DNA from: Anniella stebbinsi
Taxonomy: Eukaryota > Chordata > Lepidosauria > Squamata > Anniellidae
NCBI GenBank assembly: GCA_029215795.1
Contig: JARDYH010000001.1
Coordinates: 114,292,533-114,356,532 of the forward strand
Length of the DNA stretch: 64,000 nucleotides
Direction: 5' to 3'
Part shown: positions 22,801 to 34,990 of the stretch, one piece after another
Numbering within the stretch: the first letter of the stretch is position 1
Layout: every line of letters begins with the position of its first letter
Position numbers and translations under genes: made by a program
The notes under the pieces: model-generated
Databases searched by the model: none
Told to the model about the DNA's origin: nothing
Seen by the model: only the letters and a program-made list of their open reading frames with translations

Positions 22801-23364
22801 CCGAAGGACGGACATTGATCAACGCAGCTGAAATAAAGTGAGCAGGAAACGCTCAGAATACATGTCACATGTGCCCAACCAGTATAAGTTAACATATCAG
22901 GTGAATCCAAGCTGTGACCTAAAACTTAATCTAAAGGCCCTCCTGTCCAGCCCAGCAAAAGAGGCTATGCACAGATGATCACACGCATAGGTCATGGCCC
23001 AACGGATATCCTGATTCGAGGTTATTGAGTTCACTATTCCAAAACTGGTTATGTAACCTAAATGAGAGTGGGAGGATCGGTGTTGTAGGGGATCCACTAC
23101 TTGATAGTGGTTGTGTTACCTGTAACCACAGAAGTCATGCAAGCAGAATTCCTGGAAGCTTCCATTGTATCGAAGCGGGCCAAAAGCCAAATACCTCTTG
23201 GTGTAGGCTTGCGATTCCCAAAACCTCTGAGTAAAGTCTTTGGATATCTTGATCCTGGGTCCCAACGCATAATGCCTCCTGGTTTTGTATGACTGACTGC
23301 CACCAATGTAATGGGTTTCCAGAAAATCTGCAAGCATACGCTCCAGCAGAATGAGTTGGGATAG

Positions 23365-23983
23365 CTAATACCCTGAAGGACAAAAACAAACTTCAAAGTG
23401 ATCTTGATAGGCTGGAGTGCTGGGCTGAAAACAACAGGATGAAATTCAATAGAGACAAGTCCTACACCTAAGAAACCAAATGCACAGTTACAATATAGGG
23501 GATACTTGGCTCAACAATACTACAAGCAATAAGGATCTTGGAATTGCTGTGGATCACAAGCTGAATTTGAGCCAAAAGTGTGAGGTGGCTGCAAATAGGC
23601 AAATGCCATTTTGGGATGCATTAATAGAAGTAATGATTGAGGAGAGACATGAAAGCACTTCTCAAATGTTTGAAAGGTTGTCACACTGAGGAGAGTCAGG
23701 ATTTCCCCTCCATCATCCCAGACTGCAGGACACGGAATAATGGGCTCAAGTTACAGGAAGCCAGATTCCGGCTAGACAGCAGGAAAAATTCCTGACTGTT
23801 AGAACAGTACAATAATGGAACCAATGACCTAGGGAGGTCATGGTTCTCCCACACTAGAGGCAATCAAGAGGCAGCTGGACAACCATCCGTCAGGTATGCT
23901 CCAAGGTGGGTTCCTGCATTGAGCAGGGGGCTGGACTCAATAGCCTTATAGGCCCCTTCCAACTCTACTATCCTATGATACCA
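23365..23983 (+). mobile_element. CR1 LINE, 5'-truncated, 3' part of RT ORF plus 3' UTR
   Basis: The plus-strand translation contains LQSDLDRLECWAENNRMKFN and, after a break, NKDLGIAVDHKLNLSQKCEV, the thumb-region motifs of CR1 ORF2 just before its 3' UTR. The UTR follows with AGACAGCAGGAAAAATTCCT, TGGACTCAATAGCC and CCTTCCAACTCTACTATCC, ending CTATGAT, the CR1 3'-terminal octamer style. The coding part contains stops and an internal deletion near 23620. The insertion splits the surrounding minus-strand retroelement. Confidence 0.85.
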
Positions 23984-24749
23984 GGTGACATGTAATGATC
24001 ATGTGTGGGGTAAGGGGAATAAACATTCTCTATATCCTTATCCAGTCCCATGAAGAACTAAAGCAATCACTGTTAAAGAAATTAAACAACTATAGGGTGC
24101 AGAGAAGATGTGCCTAAACAGTCTCCCACCATGTAGCAAATTACACTAAAAGGAAAGACATGAAAAAACTCCTCAGCCATGGTCCCCATGTCGTCTGAAA
24201 AGAGCACACGCTCCAAAATTGGACTGGGGAGCCCCTAATCACCTTCTCAACAAATCTTTGGGTCCACAAGGCTTCTGACACAGCTGCACCCATGTCACAT
24301 GTCCCTAGGGTTGCCCAAAAGAAGCTGCTGAAGAGGGTGGGCGCCACCAGGCTGAAGGCCACAGACAAGCAGCTTATACACCAGTACTCTGTTGCTGCCC
24401 AGCACCTCCACGTGCAGCCATACTGAAAAAACGAGCATGAAAACACCCGGGGCGCACAACTCAACTCCTGTTCAATTGCCTGGGTCATGTGAAAACAACA
24501 ACAACCCACTACTGGGCTAGGCACCTTTGCCTCTTGCTCCCTCCCCCCTAATTTAACAGCCCACCCGGAGCACGTTCTGGGAGAAGAGAAACCAAGCCTT
24601 TACTCAGAAGGAGAGGGGATGTCCCTGCAGCCACCCGTGCTATTTAAAGGCTGCTTTCATGGGTTTCCTTCCTAAGGAGGTCACCCATCCAAATTCTGAC
24701 CAGGCTTGTGCTTAGTTCAATACCGTGGCTTTGTCAACCAGCTCTCAGG

Positions 24750-25190
24750 CACTCTGCAGCCCTTTAAAGGGGGGGGGAGGGGACAAACAAATCCTGCACC
24801 AAACCTGCAGCCTGACTAGGCCGAAAAACGGTCGGGAAGATGTTGTTTGGGCGGGCGCGCGTGCAGGAGAAGACTCAGCTGAAACGATCTCCCATTCAGG
24901 CGCAGACCGGAAAGGCCGCGCCCAAGGTCTGCTGCAGCTGGTTGAGCCTCCGAGAGCGCCAGCGCCTACGCGGATTCGCCTTTGTCCACTGCTCGACTTC
25001 CGTGCTCTCAGCGAAGCTGCGACAAGAAGATGCAGCAGGGAGGAGTGAGTCTAATTTATACTCTCACCGCCCCTCCCTGCCGCAGTGACGCTATTTTGAA
25101 ACTGCCTATGGCAGGCTTCCACGCCGTCTCTTCCTCCCGGCCCCACCCGCAACGGCCTCCACGTGCCCGGACAAGCCAGGACACGCTGTG
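24750..25190. other. CpG-rich segment
   Basis: GC-rich DNA with many CpG (for example GGGCGGGCGCGCGTGC and CCAGCGCCTACGCGGATTCG), sharply different from neighbours. It could be the 5' terminal region of the minus-strand retroelement (preferred because it abuts that block) or an isolated host CpG island. Open frames across it lack domains. Confidence 0.4.
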
Positions 25191-25200
25191 AAGGCATATC

Positions 25201-26759
25201 TTTACATCTCATCAGGTACATCACAAACGCGTCAAGGTGTCATGTCTTCTTAAAAGTGACCTATGTCGCAGTAACAGCCAGAAGTCAGTCAAAAATTTTT
25301 CATCATAGCAGATGCTAAAGAACTAGAGAATTGCTATCCTTGGATGTTTGAAAAATAATACCGCGGATGTCCTGCCATTCATGGTGTTCAATGAAGCATT
25401 TAATACAATCAATTTCACTTGAAATATACCATGCCTTGTAACTCATTTTGCTGTTCACCCTAACAGTGTCAGCCAGTTGTCACACTGTCAAATTGGACTG
25501 CAGTGGTCCCTATCTTTGCTAAGTGAAATGTAAGGGCCTCTTCTGCAGACACCTTTCCCAAGGTTAGCTTCATTAAGACATTAGCTCCTGAATGCAGAGT
25601 TCTTGGAGCATTGTGGGTAGATTGCCAAGCACAGTTTCAGTGTTGCAGTTGGTATGGCACAGGAATATAAACGATAGTATTTCAAAATTAGAATCCATTA
25701 GTAAGCATAACACTATAGCACTGTGGATGATTACTTCACTACAAGTACTACTCATAGTAGTTATCTCTCTCCCCCTACCTCTTGCCCTATGTAGTGTTAA
25801 TACTATCATTGCAGGGCTTGCAGATTTAATTATTTTTTATTTGAGCATCCTATGCCTAGACTAAATAGATTTTAATGACTCAACAATTATTTATATTCAT
25901 TGGCTTTAGTGGGATTGTGAGACATCTAATGCTAATTGGATTATATGTACTCCTCCCTTTTAGTCTCACCTTTTAAAACTGTTTGTCTCAGGTGTGTGTG
26001 TAGGTGTGTGTGTAGGTGTAGGCATGTATACACTTCCTAACACAGGTTGTAGACTTTACCCGATATATGAAGTTTATTTATTTTTAAAAATGGGCATATC
26101 AGGTACATCTGACCAAAGTGGTCCATCAGTGGTTGGCAGTTATCGAACATCATCCTTCTTTTGAATAAAATTGGTAAACAGAACCAGGTGGTAATAAAAG
26201 TGGCAGCATCCAGGTGTCCTCTAATCATATGCACTTGATCCATTAATTTTTCACGGGTTATGGAACCATTGTTCTGGAGTTAACATGGAAGCAGCTTTCC
26301 AATTTCTAGCAATAACCTGCCATGCAGTGACCATCATAAAGGTTAAGAGATCCTTGAAAGGGGTGTCTTTATCCCTTTATCACAAATAAAAATAAAGCCA
26401 GTGGTGGATCCTGATCCAGTTTTGTATTTGTTATAAGTTGACATTCAGAAAATATATTTTGCCAAAATAATAAGCAGCCCAGCACATGTGAAAGAAAGTG
26501 CCAATCTCTTAGCAGTTGCACAACATTTTGGGGTGCAGGATTTATAGATTACTGAAGCCTTGGGAAATTTATGACATCCTTTTAGATGATACAGGATTAT
26601 GATTGGTTTTGCTACAATGGAGGACTAAATTGCATATGATGCCCAGTTATTTGCAGTAAGTCCTGATTATTTTTTTAAAAGTTTGCATCCTCCACAGTTC
26701 TGTTTTGTAATTGAAAGGAGAAGGGGTGTGTGTGTGTGCATGTGTGCATATGCACAAAG
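25201..26759. other. Unassigned sequence
   Basis: AT-rich, with a short degenerate GTGTGTGTAGGTGT stretch near 25990. Nothing else recognised. Confidence 0.4.
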
Positions 26760-27041
26760 CAGGACCGGTCCTACCATAAGGCAGGGTGAGGCAGATGCTT
26801 CAGGCAGCAGATGCTGGGAGGTGGCAACAAGATATTGGAGAAGAAAAATGTGGGCAATTCAGCCTCCTCTTCATGCTCTAAGATAGCCTGCTGCCTTCAG
26901 AAAGGGTAGTGGAGATGCTGTCCCATTGCCAGTGTTGAAGGAAGATTCAACTACCCGTCCAGTCAGTTTTTGTATATGGAATGGGAGGAGGCACCATCTT
27001 GGTTCTCACCTCAGGCAGTACCATATCTTGGGCTGGCCCTG
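26760..27041. mobile_element. MITE with GGCCAGCCC-type ends (family F)
   Basis: Left CAGGACCGGTCCTACCATAA and right ATATCTTGGGCTGGCCCTG are imperfectly inverted. The interior GGTGAGGCAGATGCTTCAGG is mirrored by CTCACCTCAGGCAGTACC. I recognise this as a common reptile repeat. No clear target duplication. Confidence 0.55.
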
Positions 27042-29375
27042 GTGTGTGGACAGACTTCTTAACTATCCTGGCACACAGTTTTTCTACTAAAATTTGGTGT
27101 TCCCAAGCTGCTTTTGCTGGAGAGTGAGAATACTGCAGCTGCAAAGCCAAGTAAAAATGTGGATATTAAGTTGTAAGGAAGCATAATATGTGGGATTGTA
27201 CAAAGTCTTTATTGCTGACATGGCACAAAAGTTAAGGCAGAAGAACTTTCCTTGCTATTTAACGCATAAGTGAGTTTGTAAGACCTTAATTATTTTTTAA
27301 AAATTGAGCTTGAAAAAGAAAACCTGAGATTTTTCATGTTTTCTTTAAAAAAAAAACACCAAAGTGAATTACACTTCCTTCCTCTAGCAGTACACTAGAA
27401 ACCTTCCCACAATACCTAAAAATACTGGTGCTTTCATGGCGTACTTCATCCTCCTCCCCACCCCAAGTCTGATTTCTCTGTTATACCTAAAAAAAGTAAC
27501 TGTAAAAATTAATAATCATCCAATTGTAGAAAGTAATAATCTCCCATCCCAATAATTTAACTATACAAACTTACCTTGAAGGTGCTATAGCCATGTGTAA
27601 TAGTGAATTTTTAATGACTGCGATCTCCTTTCACCTGTGATGGGAGCTTAGGCACTTCCTGGTCTGAAAACGCTTCTGGTCATTTATAGTGCCCACTCCT
27701 TTCTCCCAGCTAATGTACCTCTTATTGATCCACCCCAACTCCTTCCTCTGTAATCGACCTGCTGGTGTCAATAGAAACTGAGAAGCAAGCACAGCTGATG
27801 GAGACAACTGCAATGAGCATAGTCTGGGTGGAGCCTGCACAGCTGGCTCCCCCCTGCCCCACACTGCGAGTGCTGCGGCGTCCTGTGGAGATGGAATCTG
27901 CCTATGCACAGGACATTTCCTGTCGATTGGGGCATTGCATCACCTGGCTCAGGGCATCAGTATGTGCAAGCTGGAAAGTGTGGCCAGATATAAAGCGGAC
28001 TGGTACCGACACTGTTCTTGGTTGTGTAGTAAGCGAGTTTTGGTCATTCCACACCTGTCAACATTGTCTGTTCTCCATTACATAACCCTGCCCTCTATTA
28101 TAACTGGCCCCTCAGATGTGTTCCAGTGGTAAAAATATAGGTTTGTATCCAATGTTAGTCTCACTTAAGTCTCATCGTTTCATGGGCTCTACTCTAAGCA
28201 GGATTAACCTTGGATACAAACCGAGGGAACTCCTTTATTAGATTGCCCCTGCTGAGTTTTGTGACTTCTGCATTTTCCCAGTGTGCAGGAGGGGAAGTTC
28301 TGGTTTTCCTTCACTGCCCTTTTCCACATCCTCTTCTGAAGAATTCGCTCACTGCAGCACCAGCCATACTCCGCTCTGCTCTGTATTCCAGGTACTCTTC
28401 CCAATACCAGTGTCACTGGTGAAAACAGTTGTTCACCTGCATCCTATTCCCCACCATCAAACCTCCATCTTTTACCCAAGGGCGTAAGACCAAAGAGAAG
28501 TGTTGATACCTTCTGCTTCTGGGTTAGATGACAGAAATGTGTAACAAGAAAGCATAGATTCTATTACCCAGCTCTGACATGGGCTTGCTGATATTCACAG
28601 ACAAGACATTATGGTTTTCTGCACATCTCCCTTTCTTTCTTTTTTGTCTTTTTAATCTCTTGAGGCTGCAGAGCAGACTATTCTTTTGTAATACAAATGT
28701 TCCAAGTAAATTGATTTTTTTTTTTAAAAAAATGCTAAACATGATTACCATTTCCTTGCTCTTGTCTGATATAGATTTGTTGCATGTTGTCAAATACTGG
28801 AATGAAATTACTCAGTGCCCTCCCAGTTTGGTCACAACTTACAAACTGGTTAGGGTGTTTCAGTGATATGCTGTTTGATGAAACTGCACATCCTTATTTA
28901 CTATTCATAGCCATTGTCTTGATTTCCTCTGCATATTCATTCATTCATTCAGTTCAGGTGCCTCTTCTGTTTGATGACTTTTGAATGTAAAAAATGCTCC
29001 AAAATTTCTTCTTCTCTCTGCCTGAAGATTGCCGGCAAATGATTTCTGTGAGTGCAATAGAGTATAATAACCCATCTACGAGGCTTAGGAATGAATAGCT
29101 CAGGCACATTGCATTGCTGTCATAGCTACTGTCTGTGTCTGAATGCTCCCATAAATTCAGTGCAGAAACACCAGGCTGCCATCTAACATGAAGATTCATT
29201 GCCAGGAAGTGGTGGTGGTGGGAATCATTGCTCTATGAAGCTTTCCATCTAACAGTCAATTGTGATGCAAAAGTTGCAGGCACAAAGAAATCAGATGTGT
29301 GGAGTGGTGATATGTCATAGCTAACATGACAATAACGACCCACTGGACAACTTTCCATTCAGGATGCCCTCCCCC
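27042..29375. other. Unassigned sequence with one miniature palindrome
   Basis: No gene recognised. Contains the palindrome at 28140-28222, listed separately. Confidence 0.35.
28140..28222. repeat. 83-bp palindromic miniature element
   Basis: GGTTTGTATCCAA (28140-28152) is exactly complementary to TTGGATACAAACC (28210-28222). The inner segment is partly complementary as well. Confidence 0.75.
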
Positions 29376-29432
29376 TCTTCTTCTTCTTCTTCTTCTTCTT
29401 CTTCTTCTTCTTCTTCTTCTTCTTCTTCTTCT
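29376..29432. repeat. (CTT)n microsatellite
   Basis: About 19 uninterrupted CTT units. On the minus strand it produces an artificial poly-Glu frame. Confidence 0.95.
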
Positions 29433-30475
29433 TTTTGCGCTGGTGGGTCAGAAATCAACATGGCCACATTGCAATCTAAGTCCCCAATAATATAGCCAAT
29501 AATATAGTGAAACCGCTCTTCCATTTTCTTCCTTTCATTTTTCTTCACAGGTTGTGTGTATAAATTTCCAGTGAAGGGAACGAAGGGAATCAACTCTATT
29601 TGGTGCTAGTAACAGGTGGATTTAGATCAGGACGTTCTGCACCTTACTCCTATTGCTCTGGTTTATAGGTCCGGATTTTTCATGTGAAAGCTTGTATTTC
29701 ATTAAAGAGAGACACAGTTCCCAGCAATTAGCCTGTGGTCATCATTTTCCATTGTCCTTGTCCTACTCTACCCCTTTTCCTTCATTGCAAGCACCCTTTG
29801 CTTTCTTTGGTTTAAAATGGTAATTGTGCCATAACACTTCTTGATCTAACCGTTATAGATACTTCTGTTTCTTTGCACTCCAATCTTGAAGTCCCCACAG
29901 CTTTGACAGACATTTCAGTGGTACGGCTTCTGGAAATCTACCTAAGGCTATGCTTGTTGGAACAGTGCATCTCACAGCATGCCTATTGAAGTCAAGTCAC
30001 TGAGTGCTAGATCACACTTCCACTTTTTGTTTCTCTTGCCTTTTCATGTGTTGCTGTCAGTAAGTCAGGCACATTCAGATATTCAAGTATATAAGGGAAA
30101 ACTTACTCTACCTACAGTTTTTTTCCAGCCTTGTTAAACGATCAGTGTACACAAAGAACACCTTTGAAGCTGCCTGTACAATGCAGTTTCCACAAGAGAG
30201 ACATAGGAGTAGGCACTTGCTCACAATACATGAAAATGTTGAAGCTATGTATTTCTTTACAGCTAAAGACAGGAGGCAACAAATATTCCCAGACCAAGAT
30301 TAGAAAACTTTGAATCCAGAATCTTGGGTCTTATTTGAATTGGGAATCACTAGAGTCTAGCCTTGGCCCTGATTTCAATGCTAAGACTTAACCCTGGGCC
30401 ACACAAAATTATAATAAAAGGTATAGTGGAACATGTGCAGAATACAGCCAACCCGCCTCACCCATCTAGGATCAG
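29433..30475. other. Unassigned sequence
   Basis: No gene or repeat recognised. Confidence 0.4.
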
Positions 30476-31081
30476 AAGCGATTTAATGCACTTCCGCCAT
30501 GCCTGGTGAGTGGCATCACTCACATGATGCCATGCCTGTCCTGCTGACACCCCACCTCTTCCCCAGCCTTTCCTAGAATGCTAAAAGTCTGGATTATTTC
30601 CCCTAAGCACATTTAATGCACCCTAAACTTCCATGTAGTTTTAAAGGAACTGGGGTCTTGAATGGATTGCATCAGGTCCTGGCAGGGAAAAGCGATCTCT
30701 CCCAGCAGCCGGCTCCAAGCCTCAATATAAAACCCCAACCTTACATCCCAGGCTAGAAAGCGTTTTTTTAAAAAATCATACAACACCCAAATCTCTGCAG
30801 AGACAGGATTGTACTCCCTCAATGCCCCCAAAGAGCCAGACTAAAGGGTCGTTCCATTTTTTGCCCTGCAGAAAGGCAGTCTGGTTGAAGTGCTCATCTA
30901 ACAGAACCTGACTGGAGGGAGAAAGAGAAGTGGAGGGGAGGGGAAGAGCAAACGAGCAAACGAGTGAAAAAGCAGCTATTCAGGTGAAAGGGATCATAAG
31001 CTTGACGCACTTCTGCCTTAGAGGTAAAAAAAAATGGGGAGGCAAACCAGGGGGAAAATTAGGTGTGTGTGAGATCGATGT
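30476..31081 (+). repeat. ~600-bp dispersed repeat R1, copy 1
   Basis: Aligns along its length with the reverse complement of 42856-43494. Shared blocks include CACATGATGCCATGCCTGTC, TCCTAGAATGCTAAAAGTCT, GATTATTTCCCCTAAGC, TTTAAAGGAACTGGGG, CAAAGAGCCAGACTAAAGGG and GGAGGCAAACCAGG. No coding frame is shared, so it is probably a non-coding mobile element of unknown class. Confidence 0.8.
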
Positions 31082-32065
31082 CAACAAAACTATCAATCAG
31101 TCTTCTAACCCAATCATCCAGTATCTGATTCAGACATCACATAGTGATTGTGTTAGCTCAGTGCCAGAATTTAGACTTAGAAAGTGTTTGGCTGCTACTA
31201 TAATTCTTGCCCTTACTCTATTAATAAGGTTCTTAAGATGTAAAATCTTGATGAAGCCAATCTCTTAAAATAACACCCAAATACTAAATAATGCATCATT
31301 TCTTTTTCTGTTTCAACAATATGCTTATTTTGCAGGATATTCTTGCATTTTGAGGTACAGTATCCTGGGCACTTTGAAATCACATGTGTTAATTAATATT
31401 AAAGTGATACCGTACATTAAATATTATGCCAATACCATAAAAAGAGAGAACACTTCAGCAAGCACAAGTAATGTCTATGTTCTGTCTACCCCTGATATGG
31501 TCTTGGAAAGAAATCACCAGTCCCTTTTTAAATGGATGCATTTGTATACCTACCTTTCGAAGATTCACTTGTTTACAACCATATTAACTCCAGCATTAAT
31601 CTACTTAATTGTTTGCAGGGCCGGTTCAAAAGGCAATATAATAGAAATGACAATATAATACGTTTACTAAGACCAGCTGAACCATCACAAAGCAGTGAAC
31701 AAGATTTTGAGTTTCAACTTTGCTTTGCTCCACTCCTGAGAAGAAATAAGCACTTTAAACCACTAAATACTGCCTTTACCCCATTGCCATCAGCTGGCCT
31801 GGCCTGGCTGACCTGTCAGTCATTCACAGGTCTGATCACATTCAGATGCCCCCTTCCGCCACCACATCTAGGAAAAAAGCCCCAAATAAGTTTGAAGTGT
31901 GTTCTGAAAGAAGAGAAGAAAGGGATGGTCCCTAAAGAAAGCAATTCCTCCTTCTACTTCCCCCCTTTGTGCCTTGCTCAGAAAAGGAGTCAGGAAGAGG
32001 GCAGAATATTCATTAGTGAACATTTTGGACAAAAAGAAGGGCTTTTGAGGAGATGGAAATTCCCT
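31082..32065. other. Unassigned sequence
   Basis: Contains a 179-codon open frame (31532-32071) without recognisable domains or composition bias, considered a chance frame. Confidence 0.4.
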
Positions 32066-32290
32066 GGCTGAATTCCGATGACACAATAAGCAACTGGGGG
32101 GTGGGAAACAATCGTCAGTTGTATTGACTATCGTGTCGTCCGAATGCTGCCATAGTCAACTCAGCGCTGATCCTAATCCGCACCACAGTTGATTATTTAT
32201 TACCATGTTGTGTGGGGAGTACCCCCTAGATGAACAACTGTAAAGTTGATTATTACCCCACCATTGACTATCGTGTTGTCCGAATTCAGC
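32066..32290. mobile_element. MITE family D, copy 1
   Basis: GGCTGAATTCCGATGACACA at the left and TGTTGTCCGAATTCAGCC at the right, with GACTATCGTG repeated inside both arms. A 3-bp CCT borders each end. Related to 62542-62628. Confidence 0.75.
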
Positions 32291-33735
32291 CCCTGAATAC
32301 CCTCCGTCATGCCTATCTCTTTTGTGGCTGTTCATTTGTTTTCACAGCTGTGATTGGTTGCTCCATTGATGCTGACACTCCTCCCCCCCATCTTGCTCTT
32401 CTCTTTTTCGAACACTGGAGTTGTCACATCGCCAGTGAGAACTGGCTACATCATGATGTCACAGAGGGCAGATGAAGCTAATGCAGAGTAAGAGAAGGTC
32501 CTTTAAAAATGGAATCTATCTAGAACCACAAGACTGCAGTTAATTTGCATGTGAGATGCATATAATTAACTTGATTTGGATGTCATTGTAAGGAATAAAG
32601 AAGACAGAATAATTGGTAGAGATAAAAGGTTGGATCCAGAGGAAGTTAGTCATGCTTACCCAAGTATGATTACCATGCTCTGGATCAGTGCTATAATCAT
32701 CTGAAAGTACTCTAGTATGAAGGTGTTGGTATCTAGAAACTATTGACTTGCTTCCATGAAGCCTATTTTGTAGAATTTTTGGTATCCTATTTTCACACTC
32801 AACCCTGCCAAATGTGCCTTTAACAATAAAAGAAAAGATGGGAGGGTTCCCAGGATTCTGTGGGCTACACATAAAGTTCTCTCATGCATCGCACAGGGCC
32901 TGTGAGCTGGATGTTGCCTACACTTATTTCAGTGTGATGAAATATATTAAGGAAACCTGTCTGCATTCCAGCAAGAATGATCTGTCCTTTCCCCACCATC
33001 CTATGCTAAGCAGGAAAGGAGGGGTGTGTGTGTGTGTGTGTGTGTGTGTGATGACCACCCACCATCACCACTGATGCCACGGTCTGAGATGAAGAGTCCG
33101 ATTCAGAGTTAGAAGGGTCTAATTTTGGTCTTGGTCAAGTTTTGGATTGCCAAGATTTGGGGAGTTTGTCTCTGCCTGGTTTCACAGTAGATAGTGATAA
33201 AAGGGGGGGGCGCTGCTCCTACTTCCCTCTAGCCAGAGCTAGTGGTCAAATTGCCCCCATTTGAAGATCATTCTTTGAGGAGGACCTAGACTCAGCCGAA
33301 GGAGAGACATGCCAACATGGTTTCCCAGGTGACAGCTGAAAAGGGAGGAGAAGAGACACTCCATGAGATGCATAAATGCTGGAGCAGAGGCACAACAGCT
33401 TGTGGGTACAACATCACTGATCTCAGACACTCCTTTTGCTGGACTAGTCTTGAAATCTGAACTTTAAGATGTATTGAATCCCATGCTTTGGTTCCCTGTA
33501 TATTACTATAGCACTGGACTTTAAGATTCTGTTTCTGGCTCCTGTTTGGATAATCTGATTTTTATTTGAATTTGCCTCAAGAAGGACTCCGATTCATGGA
33601 ATCTAGTGAATTGCTTGTGTTTTGAGTCCTGCTGTAATAGTTTGCTGTTTCTTTAACAAGTATTTGCTTGCTGTTATCAGGAGGAAGCCAAACTTGACAG
33701 GGTGAGAGGGATCAGAGAGAGAGAGAGAGAGAGGT
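32291..33735. other. Mostly unassigned; (TG)n microsatellite
   Basis: A GTGTGTG run lies at about 33023-33050. No gene recognised. Confidence 0.4.
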
Positions 33736-33739
33736 AGGG

Positions 33740-33777
<38 letters not shown>

Positions 33778-33850
33778 TCCTGCCTTTTCCCTAATATTGG
33801 TACTCAAGGCGGCTTTACAAATTAAAACATGTACAGTTAAAACATAGAGA
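33736..33850 (-). repeat. (ATT)n plus L2/SINE-type 3' end
   Basis: (ATT)n then TTCCTGCCTTTTCCCTAATA and ACTCAAGGCGGCTTTACAAA, the same retroposon end as 14726-14940. Confidence 0.7.
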
Positions 33851-34871
33851 GAAGGAATAGCTTGCCCATTTTGGGTTCTTTCTTTGCTCACTATTAGCTT
33901 TGCTCTTTGCCCACCACCTACAAGTGGCTCCTGACAGATTACCTGTAAAGGAATGCAAACCTTGTCAGAAAGAAAAGTTCCCAGCCCCTGGTTTAGAATG
34001 TTCCTAAGATGCTATTTGTGTGGAACATTTTTCTCTTTAGACCTTAACAATTCATCTGATGAAATCTGTGGTAATTTTGAATGCTCTGTCTTCTGTGGGA
34101 AGCTACTTGGGCAGAATATGTGATCCATCTTGAGCAGTCTGTTTTGATGCCAGAAAGTTTCTTCTATCGGAGTCTACGGGCTTCTCTAAATGAGCGGTTT
34201 ATAGCACGCTCGTGACTGGCCGCTCACAGAGGTTTGCAGGTCATTTTGAAGATGTCGTGAACCTCCTGCATATCTCCCGCTCCTACCTGGTTATTCCGTA
34301 TTATAAAAAAACCTTGAATATCTCAATTTTTCTGAAATATCTTGGGATTTCCTACCATGTGCAGCCAAAGTTGCGCTACAAAACACACAGTAGACGGTGC
34401 TGTCCCGTTCAGTACTATGAGCACTGAGAGGAGGGGAAGTTTTCAATTACAGACCACATGGATTGCCCCTCTCCTCTCATGTAATCCAGCTCATTACAAT
34501 TGTACAAGAAAAACAGGAAGTTCAGTACAATTACCCTTTCCAAAACCTGCAGTATGGACACATTTATTTTTCGGGTTTAATGTAAAACTCAGATGCCTAA
34601 CCCAAGTTCAGGAGAACACTGTCATTACCAAAGTAGTGCAGTTGCCCCTTATATAGCCTATTATGTAAGTTAACAGATTCTCTGCATGGAAGACTCAGGG
34701 GTAAGGTTGTTGTCTTTCCTTTCCCCTGGCCTGACCCTCACATCACAAGTGAGGGGGGGATTAGCTGGTTCTATGTGCTCCCAACTGCCCCATCTAGAAA
34801 TGTGGCTGCCTCACCTCACAAGGAAGACTAGCTACAGGGCTGGTTTGTGCATCTGTAATAGCATTTTTAAT
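33851..34871. other. Unassigned sequence
   Basis: No gene or repeat recognised. Confidence 0.4.
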
Positions 34872-34990
34872 TAGGCTGACCAGATAAAATCCAGGTCAGG
34901 GCTCATGTAACTTTAACAGTTCAAATTCGCTTTTCTCTGCAACTGTTAAAGTTACATGAACCCTGACCTGGATTTTATCTGGTCACCCTA
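34872..34990. mobile_element. Solo palindrome related to MITE family B
   Basis: TAGGCTGACCAGATAAAATC at the left pairs with GATTTTATCTGGTCACCCTA at the right. Inner AACTTTAACAGTT and AACTGTTAAAGTT match family B arms, but the outer arm replaces the AAAAGGAGGACAGG of other copies with AAAATCCAGGTCAGG. Flanks TTTTTAAT and CTTTTAAT give an 8-bp duplication with one mismatch. Confidence 0.75.

Larger units (their letters stand above)
19550..25200 (-). mobile_element. Decayed tyrosine-recombinase/SGNH-type retroelement
   Basis: A minus-strand block of unusual composition with several broken coding islands. The best are an SGNH-like C-terminus with DGVHLSDGGNDIL (19981-20199), a recombinase-like segment with RFRLKTDQRDKAS (21051-21245), and a GGNDLGLFKRKSL segment near 22740-22800. 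Similar motifs occur in vertebrate tyrosine-recombinase retroelements that carry an SGNH-hydrolase-like domain, which is the basis for the call. The low-coordinate end carries AATAAA on the minus strand near 19613. A CR1 copy interrupts it at 23365-23983. The GGND motif lies upstream of the recombinase while DGVHLS lies downstream, so more than one copy or a rearrangement is likely. Boundaries are approximate. Confidence 0.45.

Noticed and set aside
29321..29593. Frame with a poly-Glu run on the minus strand
   Set aside because: The run is the (CTT)n microsatellite; no flanking motif supports a protein.
31532..32071. 179-codon plus-strand open frame outside known repeats
   Set aside because: No domain, signal peptide or recognisable motif, and no splice-site context that I could support. 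Most likely a chance frame.
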